64,000 bases of DNA, from assembly GCA_949775045.1 (NCBI GenBank), contig OX459097.1:15254710-15318709 (forward strand), given 5' to 3'. Positions 12,201-23,600 of the stretch are shown here, one piece after another; within the stretch, counting starts at the first letter, position 1, and every line of letters starts with the position of its first letter. The notes beneath the pieces are model-generated. The model did no database searches. It worked only from the letters and a program-made list of their open reading frames with translations, and was not told the origin of the DNA. Both the position numbers and the translations under genes were made by a program. The stretch is from Metridium senile (lineage: Eukaryota > Cnidaria > Anthozoa > Actiniaria > Metridiidae).

Positions 12201-15200
12201 TTCAAAAGGTGTGTCAACGCTGTTCCTGTGTCTCTCTTGTTGTTACATGTTGGCATGTCTAGTTGTGGGATTTATTATTAACAGAAAGGTATCTACAGAA
12301 CGAATAATGATGGTGATTTTGAATATGATGTTTGTGGTGGTGATGATGATAATGTTGATTATGGTAATGCTGATGAAGCTGATAAGGATTACTTGTGACA
12401 AAAACAACATAGAAACAGTTCAATCAATTACATCACTCGTTGAATGTTTCAGCGAGATGCATTCAGCAGAATTTCCATTGTCATTGGATTATTTGGTATG
12501 GCGGTCAGTATACTCTACCTTGGACCAACTCCATTCCTGACAACATTTGTTCCGCCACGGTATGTTGTTATAGAGGAGACTTCGTTTGACTATGAAAAGC
12601 TTACGGCATGAACGCAGTAGTCTTAGCACGCAAGGCAAATCAATATTCTAGAAACATCACAGTCGCAGCAAGGAGTGCACACGTCACTGAACCTTTTACA
12701 GTTATATGGATTCTGCTCTAATATCCACACCAATATTATTATCAACTTTAATTTATTATTTCATTTATCATTATTTTTTATCATTATCATTTATTTTGCT
12801 ACCGTTTTCGTTTTCGTTATTGTTATCAATAGCGGTATTTTCATCGTTATCACGTCGTTATCATTATCATTATAGTTATCATTATCATTAATTATAGTTA
12901 TCATTATCATTACAGTTATCGTTATCATTATCATTATAGTTATCATTATAGTTATCATTATCATTATAGTTATCGTTATCATTATCATTATCATTATAGT
13001 TATCATTATCATTATAGTTATCATTATCATTATAGTTATCATTATCATTATAGTTATCATTATCATTATAGATATCATTATCATTAAAGTTATCATTATC
13101 ATTATTGTTATCATTATTGTTATCATTATTGTTATCATTATAGTTATCCCTATCCTTATCATTATAGTTATCATTATCATTATCATTATAGTTATCGTTA
13201 TCATTATCATTATCGTTATAATTATAATTATAATTATCATTATAGTTATCATTATAGTTATCATTATCATTATCGTTAGCGTTATCATTATCATTATTTT
13301 TATAGTTATCGTTATAAATAAAGTGATCGTTATCATTATATAGTTATCGTTATCATTATCATTATAGTTATCATTATCATTATAGTTATCATTATCATTA
13401 TAGTTATCATTATCATTATAGTTATCATTATCATTATAGTTATCATTATCATTATAGTTATCATTATCATTATAGTTATCATTATCATTACAGTTATCAT
13501 TATCATTAAAGTTGTCGTTATCGTTATCGTTATTAATAGCGTTATTGCTATCGTCATCGTTATCATTATCGCTATCCGATTATCATCATCATCTTTTTAA
13601 TCAAAATTCACCCTCATTATCATAATCATCATTATCTTGTAGAAAGTTGTGGGTACTTGTTCTTGCTCTAGCTATTCTTGGTGCATCTAATGCAATGACG
13701 TCTATTCCTGTTGTACCCCAAATGCTTCAGTGTTGCCAGTAAGTATAAATGATTAAGCAGAGGGGAGATTTGTATGAGCATGCGCGACTTTGTCGACCTT
13801 GTCCGATAACCATCAAAGATGGGTAATTTTTACGTTTTTAATACCGTTTATCGTCGTTGTTTTCTTGCTTGGATAGCAGTAAATTAGCATTAGGAGCTTT
13901 TTAGGTCCTTCTTCGACATGGAGAATATATTACTGTGCCAATTAGATGTCAAGAAAACGAGATATCTTATTATATGTAATGCGAATAAACGCCTTCAACT
14001 ACACAACATGACCGCTAACTCACTGTATAAACAAAGACTTCGTGGTGATCTTTCTTTGGCTCAGTGGATACTGCAACTCTGGATATTTAAATAAAGGTTA
14101 ATGCTTGTGTGTAAAAGAAAGCTAAAATAGGTACCGTTCCAATCGCTTCAATTATTTCTGCGGAAATTTCGCATGAAATCGCAGTCCCGTACAAGAAACC
14201 GCTAAAATGTTACTATTTCATAATCATTTATCTCAAAATCTAAACAAACTTCCAAAACATTTATTGCAAAAATGCTTTTACCATTTTTCATTGATAGATA
14301 ATTTCACAGTCTTGATTTTACAAAAAAATGGGGAAATGTTATAATTTTGAAAATATTCATCGGTATACCACAGCCATCAGTATTTAACTGCAATGTTCAT
14401 ATTATTATTTTTCAAAATGAATCGATGATTTTCCTCGTTCTTTGCCTAAATAAGTTAAACTGATGTGTTAACAATTATGTAGCAAAGAATGTAGTGAGAT
14501 CGGTTAAAGATTTATTTATTTTCTATTGAGTTGATTCTGGAACACATTATGCACTCATTCACTTCCCAATTTCATGATGATTTTCTAACTTCCAAAAATA
14601 TTATTTCAGAAAACATAATTCAGTTGACTGTCCTTTCATGCTATACTATTGATTTTAGTGGCAAAAATGGGGAAATAACAAAATAGCAATAGCCTTTCGT
14701 ACTATTACGTGACATCCGTGATGAGTACGCCGTGACACCGTAATTAGTTGGCATTGTGAACAATGCCTTTTGCACCTAAAACAATGGCTGCCTAATTATC
14801 AATGAGACGGGAAATGTTTTTCTAAAATTGTATAAATTACCTAACACTTTTTGACCAATCAAATTAAGAAAGTCACAGTAATCACTCTAGCGATTAGAAA
14901 TTGGGGTCATGCGACTTTTTAATAGTTCAGCGGTCTAGCGCATGCTCATACAAATATCCCCTCTGATTAAATGATTAAACATATTTGCATTTACGTACAA
15001 TTAAAACTTTTATACCATAAAATAGCAAACATTTAAAATAGAAGCAGACTTGCATATATGTGGAAGAAGCAGACTTGTTGGTCAAGGTCATTTGCACGTC
15101 GTAAGATTCGATTGTACATGTAGGTAGCCTCCTCCTCCTCCTCCTGTCACGGGCTTCCTGTTTCGGAAAGTGGAAAAGGGAAAATGGGCTCTAAGTTCCC

Positions 15201-18200
15201 TTTAATTAATAGATATATATAATATATAATAATATGCCTTATTTATATAGCGTTATATCTCTCGAATAGCTCATAGCGCTTTACAATCTACTACTGTGTA
15301 TATATGGAGGACTTATCGGACTGCTGTAAACCAGCAGTTTACAATCATGAGTGTTGTTAGTGAATGCCTCCGAGGCCTGACTGTTGTACCGGGAGACAAT
15401 CCCCTACTCTTTGCGAACATAGCACAACAGGATATTTAACGTCCACCTTATATAGCCTTAGAGTGAAAGCAGACGGGACCTCCGGCTTTACATCCTTATC
15501 CGAGAAGACGAGGCACATTAAAAGAGTTGTCTTGTCCAAGCCGACACAACGCAATCGCCAGGGCCGGGAATCGAAACCAGACCAGTAGGCCCAGAATCCG
15601 ATTCCCTGACCACTAGACCTTCACGCCTCTCTATTAGATTAAATACATAGGAAGCCCGAAGGAGTAAAACTGAGTTGCCTGCGAAGGAGGCTAGATTGTA
15701 GATTAAAAAAAACAACGATTACAGACAAAACCGATGGAAATGTTTAAGGTTTCAAATTGTTCACATGTGCATTCCTGCTATGGACAAGCAACCTATCTTT
15801 ACGCGAGTAGAAATGCTTCTAGTCGCTTCATCAGTGCCTCAGAAACCGGAGTGAAGCGCCGACACTGATAATCCAGTATCTATAGGCTTTTAGATATGAT
15901 TGGAAACGGACATAAACATACCTTAACCAATCGAAGCTTAGGCTGCGCGAAAGGAATTTGACATTCATTCATGCAATTATTTCATTTTTAGAGAGACTGG
16001 CATCGAGAAGAGCCTGGAACTAGATTCATTAATATCTGGTTTAGCTTCTGGATTCTTGAGTTTAGGGTATGTGGTTCAGTAAAGGAATGGTCGATAATTA
16101 GCGTGCGTATATCCAGTTCTGGAAGCACGATGGTAGCGTAAGAGTCGCACGAGAACTGGATATACGCACGCTAATTATCGACCATTTCTTTTATAACTAC
16201 TGTGGGCCCACTACTTTGTGTGCTTTTCACGGGTGACAATCTTTCTCGGAATGGATGTAATCGCTTCCTTGATGGTTTTGCAAAACCTTTTGGGTCTATT
16301 TTAAGAATCATTCATTGTTGATGAAGTTAAGACAAAAGAAATCATAATCGAGAAGAGCTCCATAGTATTCCATCTTTGACAGAAGTAGTTGGTATTTTAT
16401 CTCATAGTGACTTACGTTTTGTCTTATTTAATTTTAGTGCATTCCTTGGACCAGTGATAGGTGGTGCCTTAAATGATTACTTTGGATTTCCTTGGACTGC
16501 AACAGTAAGTACTGTGATAAAGTTTGAAGAAAACGAATGATGACTAGAAACAGCGCGAGATATGATGGGATATATGCAAGGAATGATGGCATATATGCAA
16601 GGAATGACGGGAGGTTGAACGTGTTATGGGATATATGCAAGGAATGATGGGAGGCTGCACGTATTATGGGATATATGCAAGGAATGATGGGAAGTTGTGT
16701 GTATTGTGTAAATGAGGACCAGTGCAAGGTATGACAAAGGTGACGCAAGGTATGATGGGAACTGGAGTAAGGTATCATGGGTAATAGTGTATGGAATGAA
16801 GCTAAGGGTAATACAAAAGGTACATAGAAGAAAGTCAGTAAAGTACATGTACCGTCAGTTAGCTACTCAGTTTAAATTTCAAATAATTTATTTCTCATTT
16901 TTCTTGTTTTTAGATAATATCACTTTTCCTAGCTTTACAGGTATTGTACATCAATTTATATCAATTGCATTCATGCATACATGTACATTGATTGGTATAT
17001 ATGTCGTTTGATTGATTGATATGTTGATTGATTAATAAGTTGATTGATTGATATGTTGATTGATTAATAAGTTGATTGATTGATATGTTGATTGATTGAT
17101 ATGTTGATTGATTGATATGTCGTTTGATTGATAGATATGTTGATTGATTAATAAGTTGATTGATTGATATGTTGATTGATTGATATGTTGATTGATTAAT
17201 ATGTTGATTGATTGATATGTTGATTGATTGATATGTTGATTGATTGATATGTTGATTGATTAATATGTTGATTGATTGATATGTTGATTGATTGATATGT
17301 TGATTGATTGATATGTTGATTGATTGATATGTTGATTGATTGATATGTTGATTGATTGATATGTTGATTGATTGATATATTGATTGATTGATATGTTGAT
17401 TGATTAATATGTTGATTGATTGATATGTTGATTGATTGATATGTTGATTGATTAATATGTTGATTGATTGATATGTTGATTGATTGATATGTTGATTGAT
17501 TGATATGTTGATTGATTGATATGTTGATTGATTGATATGTTGATTGATTGATATGTTGATTGATTGATATATTGATTGATTGATATGTTGATTGATTAAT
17601 ATGTTGATTGATTGATATGTTGATTGATTGATATGTTGATTGATTGATATGTTGATTGATTGATTGATATGTTGATTGATTGATATGTTGATTGATTGAT
17701 ATGTTGATTGATTGATATGTTGATTGATTGATATGTTGATTGATTGATTGATATGTTGATTGATTGATATGTTGATTGATTGATATGTTGATTGATTGAT
17801 ATGTTGATTGATTGATATGTTGATTGATTGATATGTTGATTGATTGATATGTTGATTGATTGATATGTTGATTGATTGATATGTTGATTGATAGATATGT
17901 TGATTGATTGATATGTTGTTTGATTGATATGTTGATTGATAGATATGTTGATTGATAGATATGTTGATTGATTGATATGTTGATTGATTGATATGTTGAT
18001 TGATAGATATGTTGATTGATTGATATGTTGATTGATAGATATGTTAATTGGTAGATATGTTGATTGATTGATTGATTGATTGATAGATATGTTGATTGAT
18101 TGATATGTTGATTGATTGATATGTTGATTGATAGATATGATGATTAATTGATTGATTGATTGATTGATATGTTGATTGATTGATATGTTAATTGATTGAT

Positions 18201-19489
18201 ATGTTGATTGATAGATATGTTGATTGATTGATATGTTGATTGATTGATATGTTGATTGATAGATATGTTGATTGATTGATATGTTGATTGGTAGATATGT
18301 TGATTGATAGATATGTTGATTGATTGATATGTTGATTGATTGATATGTTGATTGATAGATATGTTGATTGATAGATATGTTGATTGATTGATATGTTGAT
18401 TGATTGATATGTTGATTGATTGATATGTTGATTGATAGATATGTTGATTGATAGATATGTTAATTGGTAGATTTGTTGATTGATTGATTGATAGATATGT
18501 TGATTGATTGATATGTTGATTGATTGATATGTTGATTGATTGATATGTTGATTGATATATATGTTGATTGATTGATTGATTGATTGATATGTTGATTGAT
18601 TGATTGATTGATTGATATGTTGATTGATTGATTGATTGATATGTTGATTGATTGATATGTTGATTGATTGATTGATTCACCTATCCAACTATTAATATAT
18701 ACCCATCCATTCAACCATGCATTATAATATTCATGCATTTATTCATCCCTTTATTTATCCCTTTATTTTCTAAATATATTTATTAATTTATCTGTTTTAT
18801 GTGTGTATTCATATTCATTTGTTCATCCATTGACTCGTCTCAATATCTTTATTTGTTATAGGCTGTGCTGACTGGGGTGTTCTTTATATCCAGCAAGTAA
18901 GAGATTCTTAAACCACATAACATAAAAATGTTTCTTCAACATGAAAAGTTAATTACATAATAGTAACATAATTATTTACTACTTACACAGGGACCCCTAA
19001 TCAATCTATAATTATTCTAAATAGATGAAATAATAAATGGTGATTTGGTGATATTTTTGTCGCGCACATAATTGATGAAAATTCCTGTGTTAATGAAATT
19101 CAATGTTGGGCTTCCTACGTTTTTTCACATTGGCAAAATTCAAAAACTTTTCTCGCGTAGCTTTTCTTGGCATTTGTAATCTCTCTAGAGTCTAGCTAGT
19201 AATATGTAACACATTCTTACCACAGGAAGCCCAATAATAATGAAATGAGTGCTAGTCAACACAGGAAACCAAAGTGGAGAGTAATTGCATTCGCGCGATT
19301 GTCATAATAATTGATTAGGGGTCCCTGTGGTACTAATAAGTACTATTAGTCGTTTCACGTGAGCTCTCTCTAACCTTCCATTTTATTAAATATGTTTGGT
19401 ATTGGATTGATAATCCGTTTATTTCTATTTTCAGACAAAAAGACAGCAAATACGAACCATTAACGCAAGATAACAAAGATTACGAATAG
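6212..19489 (+). CDS. SLC18B1: MFS transporter of the SLC18B1 type (13 exons read; TM5-TM6 exon missing)
   Basis: Exons: 6212-6358, 7541-7639, 9610-9683, 10856-11003, 11341-11421, 11947-12017, 12190-12288, 12453-12559, 13643-13738, 15992-16066, 16438-16504, 18862-18896, 19435-19489. All have AG acceptors and GT donors, and phases agree except at 4/5. The peptide starts MSDLEPTNS and has TM1 ending WAPFFPGEAAKRGV, TM4 with FPNNV, the TM6-7 loop LPKE-like NFIPKEHHDR, TM11 GAFLGPVIGGALNDYFGFPW and tail EPLTQDNKDYE. These match the animal SLC18B1 family (vesicular polyamine transporter in mammals). Total read is about 384 aa against about 456 in human; the roughly 50-70 missing residues correspond to TM5-TM6. 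Exon 4 ends in phase 0 but exon 5 needs a preceding phase-1 base, so direct joining hits TGA after 13 codons. The gene may have lost an exon, or the assembly may lack it. Polyamine substrate is family knowledge only. Possible poly(A) signals AATAAA at 19630 and 19746. Confidence 0.85.
6400..7105 (+). repeat. 63-bp tandem repeat in intron 1 of gene A
   Basis: About eleven units of 63 bp (for example GATTGG at 6535 and 6598) carry CATATACCATTAATTTATA, TTTCAATCTGTA and CTCAAATCTGATTGGATGACAG. Because 63 is a multiple of three, the minus strand stays open and reads a 21-residue repeat, which is a shadow, not a gene. Two more diverged units (about 7425-7541) abut exon 2, and the last one supplies its 3' splice site. 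Confidence 0.9.
7105..7420. other. Non-repeat insert inside the intron 1 array
   Basis: This segment interrupts the 63-bp array. It holds a small inverted pair, GCCTGGGGGCTAA (about 7226) and TTAGCCCCCAGTC (about 7259), suggesting a small hairpin insertion. No coding signal. Confidence 0.5.
7717..8776. mobile_element. TIR element in intron 2, with three 24-bp repeats at its left edge
   Basis: The left region (about 7785-7865) and right region (about 8645-8776) are inverted versions of a CGATTTTT-rich sequence with the shared block GTGAACAACCGG. The right tip reads GGCGATTTTTGC on the complement. Three 24-bp direct repeats of GCGTGACTACACTAAAACGG start at 7717, 7741 and 7765. No transposase ORF is visible, so it is non-autonomous. 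Exact ends are uncertain. Confidence 0.6.
8830..9600. other. Rest of intron 2, unassigned
   Basis: This stretch contains moderately GC-rich text around 8940-9320 (paired AAAGG/CCTTT runs, CCCTAAAAGG repeated) that looks like an old repeat. I cannot assign it to a class and see no exon. Confidence 0.35.
9717..10342. mobile_element. Nested inverted-repeat elements in intron 3
   Basis: A near-perfect palindrome spans 9717-9825 (TTCAAACGC / GCGTTTGAA, with GGGTTTGCATTGAAATTCAA on one arm). An outer pair matches AAAAACTAACCACACCCTAT (about 9834) with its complement ending near 10342. Both are foldback MITE-like. A tRNA-like segment (10014-10080) lies between the outer arms. Confidence 0.7.
10014..10080 (+). 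repeat. tRNA-like (pol III A/B box) segment, SINE head or pseudo-tRNA
   Basis: TAGCATAGTGGTAAG fits a pol III A box, and about 35 bases later GGGTTCGTGGC approximates a B box. The acceptor arm does not fold convincingly, so it is not called as a functional tRNA. Confidence 0.4.
10505..10805 (+). repeat. 8-bp satellite (CCTTGCTT)n in intron 3
   Basis: About 35 nearly perfect copies of CCTTGCTT. Since 8 is not divisible by 3 and the unit has no stop triplet in any phase, several overlapping ORFs stay open on both strands. They are artefacts of the repeat. It ends 50 bp before the acceptor of exon 4. Confidence 0.95.
11004..11340 (+). other. SLC18B1: Intron 4 of gene A, where the TM5-TM6 exon should lie
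   Basis: Only 337 bp separate exons 4 and 5, and no frame encodes the GLGxxxGPP-type TM5 segment or a TM6 helix. The first codons past the donor read VSIEI, loosely like the family's GSLET, so the ancestral exon may once have continued here. The intron also carries the dispersed motif GGGTTTCCTGTGG at 11254. Confidence 0.6.
11551..11762. mobile_element. Foldback MITE in intron 5
   Basis: Arms at about 11592-11650 and 11697-11751 are inverted copies (TTCACAGTTCCCTGCGCCAT; GAAAGGTAGCCGGGCCTTTG). A short outer match, ACAACAGC / GCTGTTGT, extends it to 11551-11762. No ORF belongs to it. Confidence 0.8.
12755..13610. repeat. TTATCATTATCATTATAG minisatellite in intron 8
   Basis: This is a degenerate array dominated by an 18-bp unit (GTTATCATTATCATTATA). 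It runs nearly to the acceptor of exon 9. Long minus-strand ORFs reading ITIMIMI are artefacts. The last 100 bp are also present at 45300-45424, marking the left edge of the duplicated block. Confidence 0.9.
13757..14968. mobile_element. 1.2-kb TIR DNA element in intron 9, flanked by a 10-bp direct repeat
   Basis: The tips CAGAGGGGAGATTTGTATGA and its inverted counterpart near 14940-14966 (GCATGCTCATACAAATATCC) form TIRs of about 30 bp. AAATGATTAA occurs on both sides (13747-13756 and 14969-14978). The paralogous site near 45530 has only one AAATGATTAA and no element, which confirms insertion. No transposase ORF, so it is non-autonomous; the superfamily is uncertain. Confidence 0.8.
15215..15640 (-). 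mobile_element. tRNA-derived SINE in intron 9
   Basis: Read on the minus strand, 15640-15560 has a tRNA-like head with A box GGTCTAGTGGTCAGG and B box GGTTTCGATTCCC. A body follows with GTTGTGTCGGCTTGGACAAG and CACATT/GCCTCGTC, as in metazoan tRNA-SINEs. The tail is GCGCTATGAGC, CGCTATATAAATAAGGCAT and a TAT-rich run. A short piece of the same body recurs at about 58425-58460. Confidence 0.75.
16088..16197. mobile_element. Palindromic MITE in intron 10
   Basis: Arms of about 40 bp are nearly perfect inverted copies: AATGGTCGATAATTAGCGTG ... CGCTAATTATCGACCATT, with TATCCAGTTCT / AGAACTGGATA inside. The paralogous intron (after 45830) lacks it. Confidence 0.85.
16555..16760 (+). repeat. 40-bp tandem repeat in intron 11 (short copy)
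   Basis: About four units contain GGGATATATGCAAGGAATGA, spaced mostly about 60 then 40 bp. The paralogous intron has the same repeat expanded (47930-48540). Confidence 0.8.
17008..18678 (+). repeat. 16-bp satellite (GATATGTTGATTGATT)n in intron 11
   Basis: Roughly 100 copies over 1.67 kb, with variants such as GATAGATATG and TAATATG. The minus-strand ORFs of the SINQ/HINQ type are repeat artefacts. In the duplicated copy the same array is only about 100 bp (54718-54825). Confidence 0.95.
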
Positions 19490-20639
19490 CAAAAATTTTG
19501 TGTTTATGTCTCTCCCTCTGTAAAACTAAACAAATAATGATACTGCATTTGCTGAGCTAGTTTTACTGGCATGGGCAATGAAATTGGAGATATGACTGGG
19601 TAAATATGGCTAGCTTTAATAGCCGCTTTAATAAATTTTGATAATAACTAAATCCAATTGACAATTGCCAGTCAAATATTCGAAACTATAATATAATATA
19701 TTGTTCTGCCCAGTGAAGGTGTGGGCACGAAAACGCCCTTCCAAAAATAAATAGGGCTGGTGGACAGGATAAGGGAGGAGGAGGGTAAAATTGTCAATCG
19801 TTTGTAGTGAAACCCGGCAGAATGACTTGGTAAACGTGTCAAATACTAAATATAATAAATATTAAGACAGTAAGTACACTTTTTTATCCATACTAAGCTT
19901 TATTTTTAGAAATTCAGTTGTCTACCGTAATATGAAATACCTATTTCAAAAATCGTTGTCGCAGACGGAGCTACAGTCCACACTCTGAAGCCTACAAACG
20001 ATGTCAGTCTAATACATGGACTTAATTTGTGATTCAATGCATGTTTTTAAAGAAATATTTCTATTTATATCTAGCACAACAACAACTTGTTATGGTCATG
20101 TAATGAAACGTGTACAACCAAAATATGTTATGAATAAACCGATGACAAGAGAAGAAATACTGACATGCAGACTTTAGAGTGTTGATTGTGGCTTTATTTG
20201 CGAGAACGATGTTTGAAATAGGTGTATATATAAGAGAAGCCGTGTAATTATGTAAATACAAATGGATAGCTGTTTACTGTAATATTATACGAAAAAACTT
20301 GAATTGTGCTACATACATTTCTTTATAAATGGATAGCTTGGGCTACCTGTGCATAGAGCAGTCCAGGATAGGCGTTGTATAAAGCATTTCTATTATCACT
20401 TTTATTACAATAACTTAAATACAGAAATTATTACAAAATTAGTGTTTTTTTAAACAGGTTACATTAACGTTTTTGAACACATCTTTTTTCGATTTCCCTG
20501 TTCTTTTCAGAACTATTTACTATAATTATAGCCCACCATTCATACAAGTTATTGTTATTATTCAATTACTTAGTAATTTCAGTTAACTATGCAATTACAA
20601 GTATAGGCTTTGCAACATGCTTGCGCAGTGAGATGTGTT
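19490..20639. terminator. Convergent 3' ends of genes A and B
   Basis: The 1.15-kb gap between the stop of gene A and the stop of gene B holds both 3' UTRs. Plus-strand AATAAA occurs at 19630 and 19746 (gene A). Minus-strand AATAAA (TTTATT at 20401-20406) suits gene B. The sequence 19860-20580 is repeated at about 57015-57800, and the gene B signal is conserved there at 57619-57624. Confidence 0.55.
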
Positions 20640-23600
20640 TTAAGCAAGGAGCTTGACAAGAGTAGCAACACAAGCGACCTGCATAGAGAGGCTCACTGTG
20701 GAACCAGATGTTGTTGGTGGTTCTGTTGTTGGTGGTGGTGTCGATGGTGTTTTTGTTGTGTTTGGGGGCGCGTTATACTCCTCAACGATTGGATCGTAGA
20801 CAACTTTGTTGTTGAACTTTTCGAAACGGAAAATTGCGATTTTCTTTTTAATTTCTTCGACTGGTGTGAGCGTTGGGTAATCATCGACCATCTCGATACA
20901 GTTATCATCAGCAACAACCTGGATACAGGAGAATGAGAACAGGAATAGTGCATCAGTGGTGGTAGTTTAAGCATGGGCAAAGAGTATCATTCTCATTTGT
21001 ATTCGTTTGTAATCTCCGTGTATTTATAGTTACCCATGGTCGCTTATTTGCTTCCATATTGACCCTTCGTCTACCCTGGTTACCAGAGGCTTGACTATTA
21101 ACTCTAATTTTTTAACTTTTTTTAAAGCCGCGAAGCGGCAAACGAACTGCCAAGCAGCGAGTCGTCGTCTAAGACTCTGGTAGGAAGCGCCGTGAATCAC
21201 ATTTCCAAGCTTAATTGAACTGTCGATCAAAGCGAAATAATTCAATTAACGTTAAACAATCACACAAGAGATACCCGTGGTGATTTTGTACTTTGAGGAG
21301 GAGACGTTAGTTAGTTAGTTGGTCAAGGTCATCTGCACTCAAACTTGTCGCTCGTAGGCCGCATCTTTCGAGTTCAAGTATGTGGGAGTCCACAAGCGAT
21401 CGTAGTGGGCAAATCACAACGACGATTGCAATCCTTGGATATGGATAGCCTCGTAGAAACAACTGTCTGCAAAGATCTGGTAAAAGTTGAAAAATCAAGG
21501 ATTTTCCGTTGCCTGTAGGCAATATGGCGAACACGTCCTTGTTTAACAAAGCAATAAGGGATGTCTTTTGCTCTTCTGATAAAGTCTCGATGTTTTTAAA
21601 TCCTTCTTCTAGAGCAACTGATAAAATACTATTAAAAACCTCTTCGGTTATACAATGTGTCATTGAGAAATGTTTGCTGTAAGAACTAAAATTATCGATA
21701 TAACTACTATGTGAAGATACGAAAACACTAACAACTGAACAGAGATTGTGCAATTCATACTTACCCCCTGACCCTTATTACAATAGAGTTCGACCAATCA
21801 AAAACAGGACTTAAAATCAGCCAATCGGTGAGCCAGAACAATTTTGCTCAATCTTTAATTCTATTGGCGCGGCCCGATCAATCAACTGGCGCTTCCTACC
21901 AGAGGCTTAGACGACGACTCGCTGCTTCGCAGCTCGCTCGCCGCTCCGCGGTTCAAAATCGCCGCTTCGCGGCTCAAGATAAGTGGCAAGAAGAGAGTTA
22001 GTCAAGCCTCTGGTGACCAGGGTACCCTTCGTCGTATGTCTAGCTCCTATTTCAATCTCGTGATATTGGTCTATCTAGTATTAAAAGCGATCGTATGTTA
22101 CTCTGTAACTAATACTAGAGACCAATATCACGAGGTTGATATAGGAGCTAGACGAAGTGACGATGGAATAACAAAATAAGCAAATAAGCGACCATTGGTA
22201 ACTATAAATACACGGAGACTACAAGTAAATACAAACGCGACCGATACTCATAGTTTAAGTGGTGATATAGATATATATAATAAGTGGTGATATAGGTATA
22301 TATAGTAGAAAGAGTTAGAGAGTAATGACGATGACGGTTTCTCTACAACGCTGTTTCGTAAGACCTTACGGTCTCTCTCATCAGGAGTTTTAATTGACTG
22401 ATTTTATATATATAAAAAATTCTGCAAGATTCTGCAAAATTCTGCAAAAATTCTGTAAATCCTAGAATATACATATATACATATATCGGGTGCATTGTGG
22501 GAACGAATATGCGCTAGATTCATAGTATATAAGCGTTTCCTAACACTTAGTGGTGTCAGCTAGTCTTAAATACTCATTTATTATTGATAAATATGCTTAA
22601 ATACTCGTAAATACGCTTAAATACGTTCCCACAATGCACCCGATATATGTATATATGTATATTCTAGGATTTACAGAATTTTTGCAAAACGCTGTATATA
22701 TATATATATATATATGTGGATCTCACTCTACTACTTCCTTATATATATAAAAAAAACTTTGACTCATTTGTATAAATATATATAAATATATATATATTAA
22801 AATAATATAAGAAATTATGGGATACGATAACTGATATTTTTTTCGTGTTGTCTATGACTTGGGCTATGTGAAAAAAATATCAGGGATCTCATATCCCATA
22901 ATTTCTTATATTGTTTTGATATATTTGTAAGTTTTTGCAAATCGCTGTATATATATATATAGTATGATTTTATTATAATAATAATGATGCTGAAGGGTAG
23001 ATTGATTGGTTATACAAAGTTAAGATGAAAGGACAATGCTTAAAATAGAACAATGCTGAAAACAACAACCCAACGCACTCTGCTTTTATACAAAACCGTT
23101 GGTACATTTGGTTAATATTGAAAGCTAGCTTTCTGAGTAAATGAGCAAAAGGCTTTAAAATGTGCGTGGTCTACAGTGAGTTGTTGTGGGTGGTGTGATC
23201 TTCACAACTTGATACAAGCAAATGTATGGGATGAGTTTGATATGCTTGGTTTTTTTTCGATCTTTTCTCGAAATAATTGCAGGAAAGTAAAAAAAAACCC
23301 AGCTACCTCAATCTTTAATTGGCCTTATCAAATGATTTTGATCTATTTTCCGTTCAAAAAGTACACGTACTTTTGGAACTTGAAAGCGAGATTGTGTGAC
23401 TATTCTCATGTCAAGTTACAATATGGGCTATATATTCAAAATTAAACAAACCCTTTCTATGGATTCAAAACTCCATTCTTTTACGGACATTGCGTGAAAA
23501 AACAAACAAACAAACAAACAAACACATGTACTCATCAAGATTTCTGATTGTTATCGCAAGCGGCTGTAATCTCTCGGGCATTCTCTTATAAGACTCTCAT

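Noticed and set aside
12791..13566. ITIMIMI-type ORFs on the minus strand
   Set aside because: Translation of the TTATCA minisatellite in intron 8; no start context, no conserved domain.
15778..15850. Possible second hammerhead (CTGATGA followed by a stable hairpin on the minus strand)
   Set aside because: The GAAA core after stem II is missing (GTAAAG instead), so the catalytic core is incomplete.
18144..18738. SINQHINQ-type Asn/Gln-rich ORFs
   Set aside because: Translation of the 16-bp satellite in intron 11; not a prion-like protein.
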